Shown: positions 15,802-24,708, counted from the stretch's first letter. The stretch is 64,000 nt of DNA from Nostoc sp. KVJ3 (GCF_026127265.1 NZ_WWFG01000001.1:3077501-3141500); one strand, 5' to 3'. The notes: generated from the sequence alone by a model not told the origin. A program made the numbers and translations.

Positions 15802-16947
15802 TCAACATCCCAAATTATTGATTTCTTGCTCATAATTGGCAATTTGTTGTCGCAATCGTTCCTGTTCAACTTTGGCATTTCTACGTAATTTTGGATCGCT
15901 TGTTAGTCTTTCTTGTTGTTCAAACTCTTCTAGTAATTCTAGTGATTCGCTAAGATGATTGCGAACGCTTTGACAGCGCTGCTGGTTAGTTAATTGGTTA
16001 AGCGATGGAGATGGCGAACTAGAAGAATTAACGGTTATGTTGCGAATTTGGTTAGGAGCTTCATTATAGTTAATCGAGCCACTACCAGCAAAGTTTCCAA
16101 TAGAATTACCAGACATGTTAAAAGAGTTATTAATCGCTGGTTGGTCTGACTCAGGTGTAGAAACTGGAGCCTGACTGCCTGTATGATAGGTAACTAAAGT
16201 AATGGAACGTCCCCAACCCATGCGAATCGGTTCTTGTACTGAACCTTTCAATTCGTTGCTTACAAAATCAAACAAGCGATCGCTGCTAATTCCCCTGCTA
16301 TTACCTGCATTCTCAGCCGCTAATCCCTTGAGAACTGCACCTGTGAAAATGCTGTATTCTTCACTCTTAATTACTCCTGCACGTTCAAAGCCACGACAAG
16401 CTGTAATTAAGAAATAATCTTTTTGTGAACTGAAAGCGGTAAGAGTTTGTTGTACCAACTGTCTTTCCAAAAAATAGCCCCCATGACAACAATCGAGTAG
16501 CATTACCAAACTACTCAATTGCGAATCTCGAATTAATTGATTGAGACTATCAAAGGAAATGCCATATTTTTGTTCCACAATTTGGTTTCCCGCAACTTCA
16601 ATCTGAGAATCAGAAGTTGCCAAATATCCCTTTTGTTGTCCCAAACCATCGCAAGTTATAAAACCGTGTCCGCTAAAATAAATCAACGCTTCATTATTAG
16701 CAGCTTGCTCTAGCAGGAATGTTCTGAGTTTTTGACCGATTTCAGCGCCAGTAACTTTTGAGGCTGCCATTTCATAGCCGTTTTTATCTTTATTCCAGCG
16801 CTGTGGTAGCCTTTGCACAGACTGGAAATCACCATATTGCTCTAGGAGTTGCGCGATCGCTTCAGCATCATTTATAGTCTTCGACAAAGGCGGTAATGAG
16901 CGGCTGACATACTCGGCGATGCCAATAACAAGCGCGTATCGTGCCAT
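15802..16947 (-). CDS. Caspase-like (C14) protease with shared GSG-INY motif and C-terminal coiled coil
   Basis: 381 residues. Caspase p20-type domain at about residues 3-255, with His94 in YFSGHGF and Cys154 in LLDCCHGG, so the catalytic dyad is intact. A flexible linker carries the motif SGNSIGNFAGSGSINYNEA (about 273-310), matching the pentapeptide protein. The C-terminus (about 330-378: ELLEEFEQQERL...LRQQIANYEQEI) is a coiled coil. Orthocaspases cleave after basic residues, and cyanobacterial members are linked to stress responses and cell death; the role here is inferred. It lies head-to-head with the small co-occurring gene at 17093. Confidence 0.85.
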   Translation of the reverse strand: MARYALVIGIAEYVSRSLPPLSKTINDAEAIAQLLEQYGDFQSVQRLPQRWNKDKNGYEMAASKVTGAEIGQKLRTFLLEQAANNEALIYFSGHGFITCDGLGQQKGYLATSDSQIEVAGNQIVEQKYGISFDSLNQLIRDSQLSSLVMLLDCCHGGYFLERQLVQQTLTAFSSQKDYFLITACRGFERAGVIKSEEYSIFTGAVLKGLAAENAGNSRGISSDRLFDFVSNELKGSVQEPIRMGWGRSITLVTYHTGSQAPVSTPESDQPAINNSFNMSGNSIGNFAGSGSINYNEAPNQIRNITVNSSSSPSPSLNQLTNQQRCQSVRNHLSESLELLEEFEQQERLTSDPKLRRNAKVEQERLRQQIANYEQEINNLGC

Positions 16948-17092
16948 TTAACACACCTTATGTTGGTAAATGCGGGATAATCTTGACAGACACCATGATG
17001 GCTGTGTTACTAGAAACAATACCATTTGTTATTTTTCTGCAAGCAAGCTGAAATTTATTCAGATACGTTACAAAACTTAATTGAGGTAGCCC

Positions 17093-17464
17093 ATGTCAGA
17101 AGTACAGCAACTATTTTTCCAAGCAGATGGGGAGATTGAGCAGATTGAGATTAACGTCACAGCTACCGAAATAACTCAGGAAATTGACGAGGACGACGAT
17201 GGCATAGAATACAAGGATGTGCGAACAGATGCGATCGCTCGGATGCAACAAGCTCGGCAAATGATTCGCTCTTATACTATCTATGCTCTTAGTGCTTTTA
17301 AAGACTTTGATACTGCTGAAATTGAAGAGGTAAAACTTACATTTGGCATTAAGTTGGGTGGCAAAGCTGGTATTCCTTACATTACCGAAGGTTCAGCTGA
17401 AAGTAATCTGCAAATTGAGGTGAAGTGTAAGTTTCCAGAAAAACAACAACTTGATTTACAGTAA
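17093..17464 (+). CDS. Small peptidase-co-occurring protein (CU044_2847/Trypco1-like)
   Basis: 123 residues. The ending VKLTFGIKLGGKAGIPYITE followed by SAESNLQIEVKCKF matches the pattern of the CU044_2847-type family, small proteins coded beside trypsin- or caspase-like proteases. Here it stands 145 bp from a caspase-like gene and near a trypsin-like one. The acidic middle (IDEDDDGIEYKD) may be flexible. No enzyme motif is visible, and its biochemical role is not known. Assignment rests on the C-terminal pattern plus context. Confidence 0.65.
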   Translation: MSEVQQLFFQADGEIEQIEINVTATEITQEIDEDDDGIEYKDVRTDAIARMQQARQMIRSYTIYALSAFKDFDTAEIEEVKLTFGIKLGGKAGIPYITEGSAESNLQIEVKCKFPEKQQLDLQ

Positions 17465-17507
17465 CTGCAAAAAATTATCCGCGCAGTCTAGGGGTAGGCA
17501 ATGCCCA

Positions 17508-17807
17508 TTAAACACCCAACTTCCCTATATTTATTCTCTTATTAACCAAACGTAATTGGTGCGATCGCTTCAAATGCTTCACCCAAGATTGATCTGACAA
17601 CTGGGAAATGGCATTGGGCGACAGGGTTGCAGTGAAAATATCTTTACCACTGGTAACACCACTAACGCCTAAACTTTCTAAAACAGCGATCGCGGCAGAG
17701 TCTAATATTGGTTCCGTATGGATGAAAACTACTAAACTCGGTTCCTCTGAATTTTGAACATTATTCAGTGCTGTAGCAAGAGCGGCATCTAGTTTCTGAT
17801 AATTCAT
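17508..17807 (-). CDS. Small protein resembling a free subtilisin propeptide (I9-like)
   Basis: 99 residues from ATG at 17807, which has AAGGA seven bases upstream; TTG at 17813 is less likely. The pattern SLVVFIHTEP...AVLESLGV...GKDIFTATLSPNAISQLSDQSWVKHLKRSHQLRL has the beta-alpha-beta order of I9 propeptides. It resembles the N-terminal segment of the subtilase coded just upstream (SVVFIYCNP...RTAFLPIESLDVLSEEDIIHRIKPSRKLHL). It is the likely second gene of a two-gene operon and may fold or inhibit the protease in trans. That function is inference. Confidence 0.6.
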   Translation of the reverse strand: MNYQKLDAALATALNNVQNSEEPSLVVFIHTEPILDSAAIAVLESLGVSGVTSGKDIFTATLSPNAISQLSDQSWVKHLKRSHQLRLVNKRINIGKLGV

Positions 17808-17921
17808 CAGCAATTCCTTGGTAAAAAGGGTAGGCTATTATTACCTACCCTAACTTATCAAAGTTATAGGTTTTTATCGCCTACCCTTGTGCAGAAATAA
17901 TATCTACCTATCTCAGCCCAA

Positions 17922-19649
17922 TTACAGATTTAAGGCATTAATCACTCCATAACCCCATTTCTCATCAAATGTACCTGCGGGTTTTTCGGGAATTGTACTA
18001 TTTTTACGTAGCAACTCTTTCACAGCAGCCGGGTCGAGTTGAGAATCTCGCTGCAACAACAGTGCTACCAACCCAGTGACAAAGGGTGTCGCCATACTCG
18101 TACCAGCCATTACCACAAACTTGGAATTAATCATCGATGAGCGGTCAAAACTGGCATCGGCGGAAAGGGTGGAAACAATCATTGCTCCTGGTGCTGCTAT
18201 ATCAGGCTTATGACCATCATTGCGTAGAGGCCCTTCACTACTGAATTCCGAAATAGTATGCAATTCTAAGCCCATTTCTTGCACTTTGTTATCAATATCT
18301 GTGTACTTAGTTTTAGTAGTATAGGCGGCAACTGTAATTGCACTGCTGGCGGCTCCTGGCGAACCGATTTTTACCGCATCTTTCACACTTTTACCTGTGA
18401 AAAACACTGAGGAAGTGTCATCTAATGTCCACACATCTAAACGTGTGTCAGTTGCAGAAGTGTTGCGGACTCGCAGTTGCCAAATACCTCCCATGACTGG
18501 CGAGGGGTCAATACCCCGGATTTGCACAAAGAAATTATGGTCGCCGTTGGCTTTATCTGGCGCTGGTGTTGCTAATTGCACCCGTGCATCCGGCAACTGG
18601 TAATCTTGTGCAGCATTACCCTCAGTGATTATTTTTTGGAAGGGGGTAACAAAACCGTTAGGACTCCGCACAGATACTTCCAACTCACTGTCTTTGGAAT
18701 ACCAAGCGTTTAACCAAACTATGCCTATTTGATTCAAAGGAACATTAAAGCGCATACCACGAGTGCGTCCACTGGGTATTGTCGCTTGTCCATGAATGTT
18801 ATCGTTTCCTTCGTTACCCGCAGCACAACAAACAATTCTTCCTGGGCCAGTTTCCGCATCGATGACTTTGGATAAAGAATCACTACCATCATGGGCATCA
18901 GCGTGTCCACCCAAGCTGAGATTTACCACGGCTGGCCGTCCCAACTCTCTGGCAACTCGGAAAATGTAACGCACTCCATCAGCTATGTGAGCATCCTGTA
19001 AATCTGACCTGACGATGACTAATTCTGCTTCTGGTGCAACACCGCTATAGCTAGCATCTGCACCGGCGGCAATGCCGGCAACATGAGTACCATGACCCCC
19101 AGTATCTTGAGAGATTGTCAGTTGCGCTCCCGTAACTTCCGCCCCATAACCGCCTTCTATCACTCCTGGGCCTGGCAGTGTTTGATCCCAAATGTGTAAA
19201 ATTCGTCCCGCAAAGGCGGGGTGTTTCGGATCGATGCCACTGTCTATAATGCCAATGATGACTCCTTTTCCGGTCAGTCCGCTTTTGTTCTGGAACTCAG
19301 GTAGTTTGACCGTTTCCATTGCAGTGTCCATCCTCAAATGAAGTTTGCGTGATGGCTTGATGCGATGGATGATATCTTCTTCAGATAAGACATCTAAACT
19401 CTCTATCGGTAAAAAAGCCGTCCGCACACTTCCAGAGTTTTGATTGACTTCAATGTTATATTGTGATAAATAACTTAAGTCTGCATCAGGGTTACAGTAA
19501 ATAAAAACGACGCTTTTGGTAGGCTTGACTGGGCTTTTGTGGGCAATGATGCCAAGCGATCGCTTGTGTGTAACTAAAGCTTTATCCCCTTCATTTTGAT
19601 AGTCTTGAAATGCCAAAAGTAATCCGGGAGAAAGTTTTTCGTGTCTCAT
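17922..19649 (-). CDS. Subtilisin-like (S8) serine protease, soluble
   Basis: 575 residues with no signal peptide or membrane segment, so probably cytoplasmic. A propeptide-like segment (about 45-105) precedes the catalytic domain. The triad is Asp in IIGIIDSGIDPKHP, His in TGGHGTHVAGIAAG and Ser in GTSMATPFVTG; CCAAGNEGND is the oxyanion region. A long insertion (about 290-430) between the last two motifs forms a beta-rich domain, as in C5a-peptidase-like or tripeptidyl-type subtilases. The propeptide-like small gene follows 114 bp downstream, after a hairpin (17826-17849). Confidence 0.92.
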   Translation of the reverse strand: MRHEKLSPGLLLAFQDYQNEGDKALVTHKRSLGIIAHKSPVKPTKSVVFIYCNPDADLSYLSQYNIEVNQNSGSVRTAFLPIESLDVLSEEDIIHRIKPSRKLHLRMDTAMETVKLPEFQNKSGLTGKGVIIGIIDSGIDPKHPAFAGRILHIWDQTLPGPGVIEGGYGAEVTGAQLTISQDTGGHGTHVAGIAAGADASYSGVAPEAELVIVRSDLQDAHIADGVRYIFRVARELGRPAVVNLSLGGHADAHDGSDSLSKVIDAETGPGRIVCCAAGNEGNDNIHGQATIPSGRTRGMRFNVPLNQIGIVWLNAWYSKDSELEVSVRSPNGFVTPFQKIITEGNAAQDYQLPDARVQLATPAPDKANGDHNFFVQIRGIDPSPVMGGIWQLRVRNTSATDTRLDVWTLDDTSSVFFTGKSVKDAVKIGSPGAASSAITVAAYTTKTKYTDIDNKVQEMGLELHTISEFSSEGPLRNDGHKPDIAAPGAMIVSTLSADASFDRSSMINSKFVVMAGTSMATPFVTGLVALLLQRDSQLDPAAVKELLRKNSTIPEKPAGTFDEKWGYGVINALNL

Positions 19650-19710
19650 TTTTACCTCAAATTCAATTTATTGACAGTCAGACTATTTTGGATTTTGGAT
19701 TGATTTCACT

Positions 19711-19840
19711 TAAGTAAGTCGGCGTGAAAATTTCAATGTATATCATTGCGAATGTAACGAAGTGGAATGAAGCAATTGCAAAGGTCTTGTGGTTTTTGCA
19801 TTCTGTTACATGGTTAGGTTTATTTGTACCGACTTACTTA
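19711..19840. repeat. 130-bp MITE-like dispersed element, copy A
   Basis: Ends are TAAGTAAGTCGG and CCGACTTACTTA, inverted to each other. The inside contains ATTGCGAATG...TGGAATGAAGCAAT and TGTTACATGGTTAGG. A second 130-bp copy in opposite orientation is at 51505-51634, and a fragment is near 27033. It has no coding capacity. Confidence 0.7.
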
Positions 19841-19904
19841 CCAAACTACAAATTAGCCCATCACACAACTCTTTAAAAGGGCTAGTCCTATATGTAATAA
19901 CAAA

Positions 19905-19932
19905 GACGCAAAGAATTCCTTTGCGTCTTTAG
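19905..19932 (-). terminator. Hairpin downstream of the membrane protein gene
   Basis: AAGACGCAAAG-AATTC-CTTTGCGTCTT is a strong stem 49 bp past the stop of the gene at 19981-20466. The following T run is poor, so the terminator role is tentative. Confidence 0.5.
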
Positions 19933-19980
19933 CGTGAGATTTAAAAATGGACATTCTTACCGTTATATTTCTCCATATAC

Positions 19981-20466
19981 TTAAACTTGCTCCCGCCAGC
20001 ACCAGCTTAAAAGTGTGCCACAAGCTGCCAGTTTAACTATTTCTAGTAGCCAATAACTGCCATGTAGTAAATTCATTGTCAATGGAATAGCAGTTTCAAA
20101 TAGGTTGAGGTGAACTCCTATAGCGGACATTTGTGGAGTTAATAAATAGGTATCGAACATAGCTATAGTTAGCAGAAGCATAGATAAAATAATACTGCTA
20201 ATACGCCAACGATATCCGGTTTTGCTCAAAGCTAATACTCCAGTCAATACTACGGCAGCAGATAATAACTCCATTCGATTGAAGTTCCAAAAAATCGTAT
20301 AGCCTACTGTCGTAAAACTAGCTTGACTCATCATGCCAGAAATATAAAGACTAGGCATAATTACCCAATCTAAAACTAGACTAGCACTGAGCCAAAAGCC
20401 CAAAGTCAATATGATAGCGGTTTGCCAAGTTGGCCGTTTAAATTCAAGGTTAGAAATAGCAGTCAT
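19981..20466 (-). CDS. Four-helix membrane protein of unknown function
   Basis: 161 residues with hydrophobic segments at about 16-36, 68-85, 90-110 and 130-150. Pattern: ILTLGFWLSASLVLDWVIMP near the N-terminus and NLLHGSYWLLEIVKL near the C-terminus. Similar small membrane proteins of the DUF4149 kind occur in cyanobacteria, but I cannot confirm the family. Upstream is a 270-bp non-coding gap to the divergent glycosyltransferase gene. Confidence 0.6.
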   Translation of the reverse strand: MTAISNLEFKRPTWQTAIILTLGFWLSASLVLDWVIMPSLYISGMMSQASFTTVGYTIFWNFNRMELLSAAVVLTGVLALSKTGYRWRISSIILSMLLLTIAMFDTYLLTPQMSAIGVHLNLFETAIPLTMNLLHGSYWLLEIVKLAACGTLLSWCWREQV

Positions 20467-20740
20467 AAAATAATTGCGTGTGTTGTATTCTTAGTCTCTA
20501 ACTTCACTAACAGTTTGACAAGAAATATCAACTAACCTTTACAAAGCGATCGCTCTTATATTCTGAATTAAATCCCAAGATTTTTTAACCTTAATTGAGA
20601 AATATTAAGATTTTTGAAAAAGTAATTTAAATAGATTTTTTTGGTGAGAGTAATTAAAATTATGGGCTTTTTGCTCTAATAGCTGCAACCAGAATTCAGA
20701 TCGGGAACAGCGTCAGCGTCGCATCTGTCCTATCCTGGAG

Positions 20741-21709
20741 ATGGGTAGTGTTGTGGGTGAGAGTGTGTTTTTCAGCGTTGTGATACCGACTTATAATCGC
20801 CAACCAATTTTAGAAAAATGCCTCCGCGCCTTGGAGGTGCAGGAGTTAAGTCAGCCAAATTCGGTTACTGGTTACGAAGTTGTCTTAGTAGATGATGGTT
20901 CTACTGATGGCACATTGCATTGGTTGGCAGAACACAAAGAAGAGTTTCCCCACGTACGATGGTTTCAGCAAGACCATGCAGGCCCGGCTGCGGCTCGAAA
21001 TTTGGGGGTAGAACAGGCGTTGGGAGACACCATTATCTTTATTGATAGCGATCTGGTGGTGTTGGAGAACTTCTTGCAAGCTCATGCTGAAGCCCTAATA
21101 GAGGGACAAGAGAAATTAAGGAGCGATCGCTTTTTCACTTATGGCGCAGTTATTAATACTTGTAATTTCGACAAACCAACGGCTGAACCCTACAAAGTAA
21201 CAGATTTTTCAGCAGCTTTTTTTGCTACTGGAAATGTGGCAATTCCTAAACATTGGTTAGAGAAAGCTGGACTATTTGATACCAGTTTTCAACTCTATGG
21301 TTGGGAAGATTTAGAATTAGGTGTGAGGCTCAAACAATTAGGTCTGAAACTAATTAAATGTCCAGAAGCCGTTGGATATCACTGGCATGCAGCATTTAAT
21401 TTAGAGCAAATTCCCCGATTGATTGACCAAGAAATTCAACGCGGAAGGATGGGAGTTTTATTTTATCAAAAGCATCCCACATGGGAGGTGCGAATGATGA
21501 TTCAAATGACTTGGCTGCATCGCTTGCTTTGGGGAATTTTATCACTTAACGGCGCACTAAATGAGCGGACAATGGCTCCGTTTTTGCAATGGCTAATTAA
21601 CTTAGGTAAACCACAATTAGCTTTAGAGGTTGCCCGGATTTTCCTCAACTGGTACAACGTGAAAGGTGTATATGAAGCCTATACTCAAATGCAGCAAGTA
21701 TCATCTTAA
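20741..21709 (+). CDS. Glycosyltransferase family 2 protein
   Basis: 322 residues. GT-A fold signatures: FFSVVIPTYNRQPILEKCL at the N-terminus, VLVDDGSTDGT, the metal-binding IIFIDSDLVV, and the acceptor-side motif LYGWEDLELGVRLKQLG typical of the galactosyltransferase-like C-terminal region. No membrane segment is clear, so it is probably cytoplasmic or peripheral. Donor and acceptor sugars cannot be deduced. It stands alone, with dispersed repeats downstream. Confidence 0.88.
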   Translation: MGSVVGESVFFSVVIPTYNRQPILEKCLRALEVQELSQPNSVTGYEVVLVDDGSTDGTLHWLAEHKEEFPHVRWFQQDHAGPAAARNLGVEQALGDTIIFIDSDLVVLENFLQAHAEALIEGQEKLRSDRFFTYGAVINTCNFDKPTAEPYKVTDFSAAFFATGNVAIPKHWLEKAGLFDTSFQLYGWEDLELGVRLKQLGLKLIKCPEAVGYHWHAAFNLEQIPRLIDQEIQRGRMGVLFYQKHPTWEVRMMIQMTWLHRLLWGILSLNGALNERTMAPFLQWLINLGKPQLALEVARIFLNWYNVKGVYEAYTQMQQVSS

Positions 21710-21769
21710 ATAATTCGTAATTCGTAATACTCCCCAAAGGCGAGAAGCGAGCTACCTATTTTTGTGTCA

Positions 21770-21930
21770 TACATTTTGCATGACTTTTTAACTCCTAAAA
21801 AGGCACAAAGTCAACAGCCTAGTACCGCAGGGCGGAATTAAAAATTAAAAATTAAAAACGAATACAGCATGAGGGTTTCATTGATTTGGAATGGGTGGTT
21901 TATTTCCGCCGCACTGTACTAGGTTAGGGG
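21770..21930. repeat. Nested dispersed repeats after the glycosyltransferase gene
   Basis: GTCATACATTTTGCATGAC, AGTCAACAGCCTAG and a unit CTAGTACCGCAGGGCGGAA...TTTCCGCCGCACTGTACTAG (imperfect inverted ends, 21821-21923) follow each other. The AGTCAACAGCC part is also an end of the element at 50581-50762. AATTAAAAATTAAAAATT units fill the centre. Confidence 0.6.
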
Positions 21931-22007
21931 TATTATTCGACAGATAGACAGCTAACCCAATGGTATTGAGTTCTGTCGGATTTAAATCTGATTATAAACG
22001 GTTAAAA

Positions 22008-23015
22008 TTAGCCATTGAAAACGCGACTGCGCCATTTATTCAACCGGGCTTCTCCAATTGTGGCAGACCGCCGGGCATCAGCAACTTGCTCTTGTAAAGC
22101 TGCAATCTGTTTTGCTTGCGCGTCAGCTTGCTGTTGCAAAGATGTATATTCGCCTGTGGTGGTGGTGAAACTGGAAGTCTGCCAACTACTACTAAATTTT
22201 GTTGTACCAATGCTGGCAAATGGTCGTAAGTCTGCTAGTTGTTGTTGCAAAGTTGCAATCTGACTTTCTTGGTCTTGAATCTTTTGCCGCAAGCCTTGTT
22301 CGGCTTCTGTACGAACTGCAATCAAAGTATTAACTGGAGCAGCAGTTTCTGGTTTCGGCTTGAATATATCAGCAAGGATTGCACTCACATCTGTGGGTTT
22401 CTGTTTACCGTAAGGAGTATTGTTAATTAGCGATCGCACCAGTTGAGGTTTATTATTGGTTGCTAGGTTCTTATCACTGCTAGAATTACTCCGCAGCAGT
22501 TGGAGCATATTGCTAAATTCTAATATCTTTTTGCCCGTCTGGGTTTTGTAGCCCCGGTAATATGGTACTATATTCTCTCCAAAGGCATTTAAATATTCGT
22601 CGCTATCCAGATAAGAATCAATATCTGCTTCAAAACCCTGCTCATCAAGAATATGGCTGTGATATGTCGTCTCAGAATAGTCATCGGGAGCGCGACCTAG
22701 CAGGTGTTTGAAGTTCAGTTCAATAGCCCGGTAACGGTAAACGTTATCAAAAAATCTAGAGCGATACAACTCTGATTTGGCAACTTGACGGACAAACTCA
22801 CGGACATCAATTATACCTTGCTTGAGTTGGGATTCAGGAACGAGCGGCCGCTCACTTTCCATAATGTAGGCATTACCCAACACTTGCCGATAAACTGCCC
22901 GAATTACAATTTCAATGTCATCTATTGAAGCAGTAGTCCACAGTTCTATAGGTTCTGTTTGGGGAAATGCTTGATATTGTTGTCGTCTGGTTTGGTCGTC
23001 GATGAAGGTTTGCAT
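22008..23015 (-). CDS. Phycobilisome rod-linker-type protein with C-terminal coiled-coil extension
   Basis: 335 residues. Residues about 30-165 are a phycobilisome linker domain (IVIRAVYRQVLGNAYIMESER; ELNFKHLLGRAPDDYSE; DSDEYLNAFGENIVPYYRGY). Instead of the usual CpcD-like end, the C-terminal ~110 residues form heptad-rich helices (LRQKIQDQESQIATLQQQL; QQADAQAKQIAALQEQVADA) ending in WRSRVFNG. It would organise phycobiliprotein hexamers in the rods. It lies downstream of the cpe genes after a 650-bp repeat-filled gap and is probably its own transcription unit. The type (PE or PC linker) is uncertain. Confidence 0.85.
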   Translation of the reverse strand: MQTFIDDQTRRQQYQAFPQTEPIELWTTASIDDIEIVIRAVYRQVLGNAYIMESERPLVPESQLKQGIIDVREFVRQVAKSELYRSRFFDNVYRYRAIELNFKHLLGRAPDDYSETTYHSHILDEQGFEADIDSYLDSDEYLNAFGENIVPYYRGYKTQTGKKILEFSNMLQLLRSNSSSDKNLATNNKPQLVRSLINNTPYGKQKPTDVSAILADIFKPKPETAAPVNTLIAVRTEAEQGLRQKIQDQESQIATLQQQLADLRPFASIGTTKFSSSWQTSSFTTTTGEYTSLQQQADAQAKQIAALQEQVADARRSATIGEARLNKWRSRVFNG

Positions 23016-23662
23016 AGGATTAATATGGGTAGGAGTTAGAAAAAATAAAATTTCTGTAGGTAAGCTAATGCATTGCTTTGTGTCATTAATTTTGATCGGG
23101 GAATAAGTTCGTAGTCAGGACTTTAGTCCTGGATTTTTAAGCACTGAAGTACTTACTACAAACTCTTGAAGAAGGCATCTATGCTGAGGGCAGAGGGCAG
23201 AAGGAACTTTTTCGTTGGGGATTCAGACCCCAACCAATTGTAAGCACCGTATAGACGGTGGGGTTTTATACCCAAGTTCGGTTCGGTCACAGGCAGAGGG
23301 AGGAGGCAGTATTCCCTTCTGCCTTCTGCCTCCTGCCCTCTGCCTTTCTTGATAAAAATTAATGGGATAGACCATTAGATAAAGTCGAGCTTAGGCTAAA
23401 GCCGTAACACACTCTACTTCAGATTTACTAATTAACTGGATATTAATATAAGCTATCAAGTTTTGGGGAGTTTTTTAGTTACATTTTCTAACAAACTTAG
23501 ACGGCTAACTGGTAATAAGTAACGGCTAATCATAAAAAACAATTAGCAATTAAACATTAACAGTTAGCCGTCAACCCTCTTAAGGAGTATTTAAAATTCA
23601 AAACTTAATTTTGAATTGGTGTGTAGACACCGCTGGGAAGCATTTTTGCAGTATAGGAACTC
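23016..23662. other. Repeat-filled gap between cpeR and the linker gene
   Basis: 647 bp. Contains GAGGGCAGAAGG-type short repeats and a long imperfect hairpin (GGCAGAGGGAGGAGGCAG...CTGCCTCCTGCCCTCTGCC, about 23292-23345). An AT-rich part follows with GTTAGCCGTC-type inverted pieces (23501-23575). No coding frame is supported. The promoter of the linker gene should lie in the low-coordinate part. Confidence 0.6.
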
Positions 23663-24001
23663 TCAAGTGCGCTCATCAAATCTAGTGTAGAAACCACCGT
23701 ATTTTATCCAGTATTGTTTCAAAGTATGATGAGGCGTATGTAAACTAGCTTTTGCTTGATATAAAATCACTTGGCGATGATCGCCCATCCAAATTTTATT
23801 AATGGGGTCAACGGATATTACTGTCCCTCCTAAAGAAGCAACACATTCAGAAAATCTTTCAATGGTCGTATATTCTAATGTCTCGAATATAAAAAAGTTA
23901 CCCGAACAGATTAAGTGGCGACTGCGAATCCAACAGCGCATCTTTTTTTCAGCCTGTGGAGGTAACATTTTATATTTAACAGATTCAAGCTGAATCAACA
24001 T
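23663..24001 (-). CDS. cpeR: CpeR-type activator of phycoerythrin gene expression
   Basis: 112 residues; the family-like part begins MLPPQAEKKMRCWIRS (residue 12, position 23968), so the shorter start is also possible. The ATG at 24001 overlaps the cpeT stop (ATGTTGA), suggesting translational coupling. Conserved-type segments: HLICSGNFFIFETLEYTTIE and SLGGTVISVDP. In Fremyella diplosiphon cpeR is the last gene of cpeCDESTR and is needed for cpeBA expression in green light. Order and neighbours here (linker, cpeS, cpeT, cpeR) agree. Confidence 0.82.
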   Translation of the reverse strand: MLIQLESVKYKMLPPQAEKKMRCWIRSRHLICSGNFFIFETLEYTTIERFSECVASLGGTVISVDPINKIWMGDHRQVILYQAKASLHTPHHTLKQYWIKYGGFYTRFDERT

Positions 24002-24624
24002 AATGCTCTCACCGCTGGTAATTCATCAGCAAAACTTTCCCGTTTTTCAAACTGTAAGGGGCCAGCAGTTGAACCCCATATTTGCTTGTGGGTTTCAATA
24101 TCCATCCCTTTATCTAGACTTATCCAAGTATGCTCAGTTATTTCTACTTCGCTGACAAGATATGTCTGGCATCCATTGCGCTTAATCAGACATTGATTAC
24201 CTGGTTCCACACTCCCGCGAAACATTTCACCCTCTCGCTGAAAAACCATTGAACAGTGATAACGCCGTTCTATGCTTTCTGGGGTGATGGTTTTGAGGAT
24301 ATCTAATTCACGAGCCGCACCTGCATAAAGCATCTGGTCTTTTAAGCTGTAATTTTCGATATAAATGCGATCGCCATCATCCACGAGTCTATGTACTCCC
24401 TGGCGATAGGGTGTCCATAAATCGTGGTCATAAGCTTGTTCTGAATAAAAACCGATGGTAGAAAAAAATTCAATCGGTAAAGGACGAAAAAAAATGTGAA
24501 TGTGGGCATAAAGTTGCGGATTTGCAAAAGATTGCTTGTAGTTGCTAAAATCTCCTGCCATCCAACAGGCTAAGGTGAGCAAATCGCTAGCGTTGGTGCT
24601 AGATTCACTGGGCGCTATCGTCAC
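23995..24624 (-). CDS. cpeT: CpeT-type phycobiliprotein lyase
   Basis: 209 residues from GTG at 24624, which lies in GGAGCGAAGCGACGTGAC; GGAG is 9 bases upstream and fits as ribosome binding site. Family-typical sequence: LLTLACWMAGDFSNYKQSF, FFRPLPIEFFSTIGFYSEQ, RYHCSMVFQREGEMFRGSVE, IWGSTAGPLQFEKRESFADE. CpeT/CpcT proteins attach bilin to the beta-subunit Cys-153-type site of phycobiliproteins. Here PE is the likely target because of the neighbours. The same start sequence precedes pebB at 31.5 kb. Confidence 0.9.
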   Translation of the reverse strand: MTIAPSESSTNASDLLTLACWMAGDFSNYKQSFANPQLYAHIHIFFRPLPIEFFSTIGFYSEQAYDHDLWTPYRQGVHRLVDDGDRIYIENYSLKDQMLYAGAARELDILKTITPESIERRYHCSMVFQREGEMFRGSVEPGNQCLIKRNGCQTYLVSEVEITEHTWISLDKGMDIETHKQIWGSTAGPLQFEKRESFADELPAVRALC

Positions 24625-24708
24625 GTCGCTTCGCTCCAAATTCAAAATTCAAAATTCTCATAAATTTATTTATGAGCTTGTATCCTTTTATGTTGTAACC
24701 TGATATTG

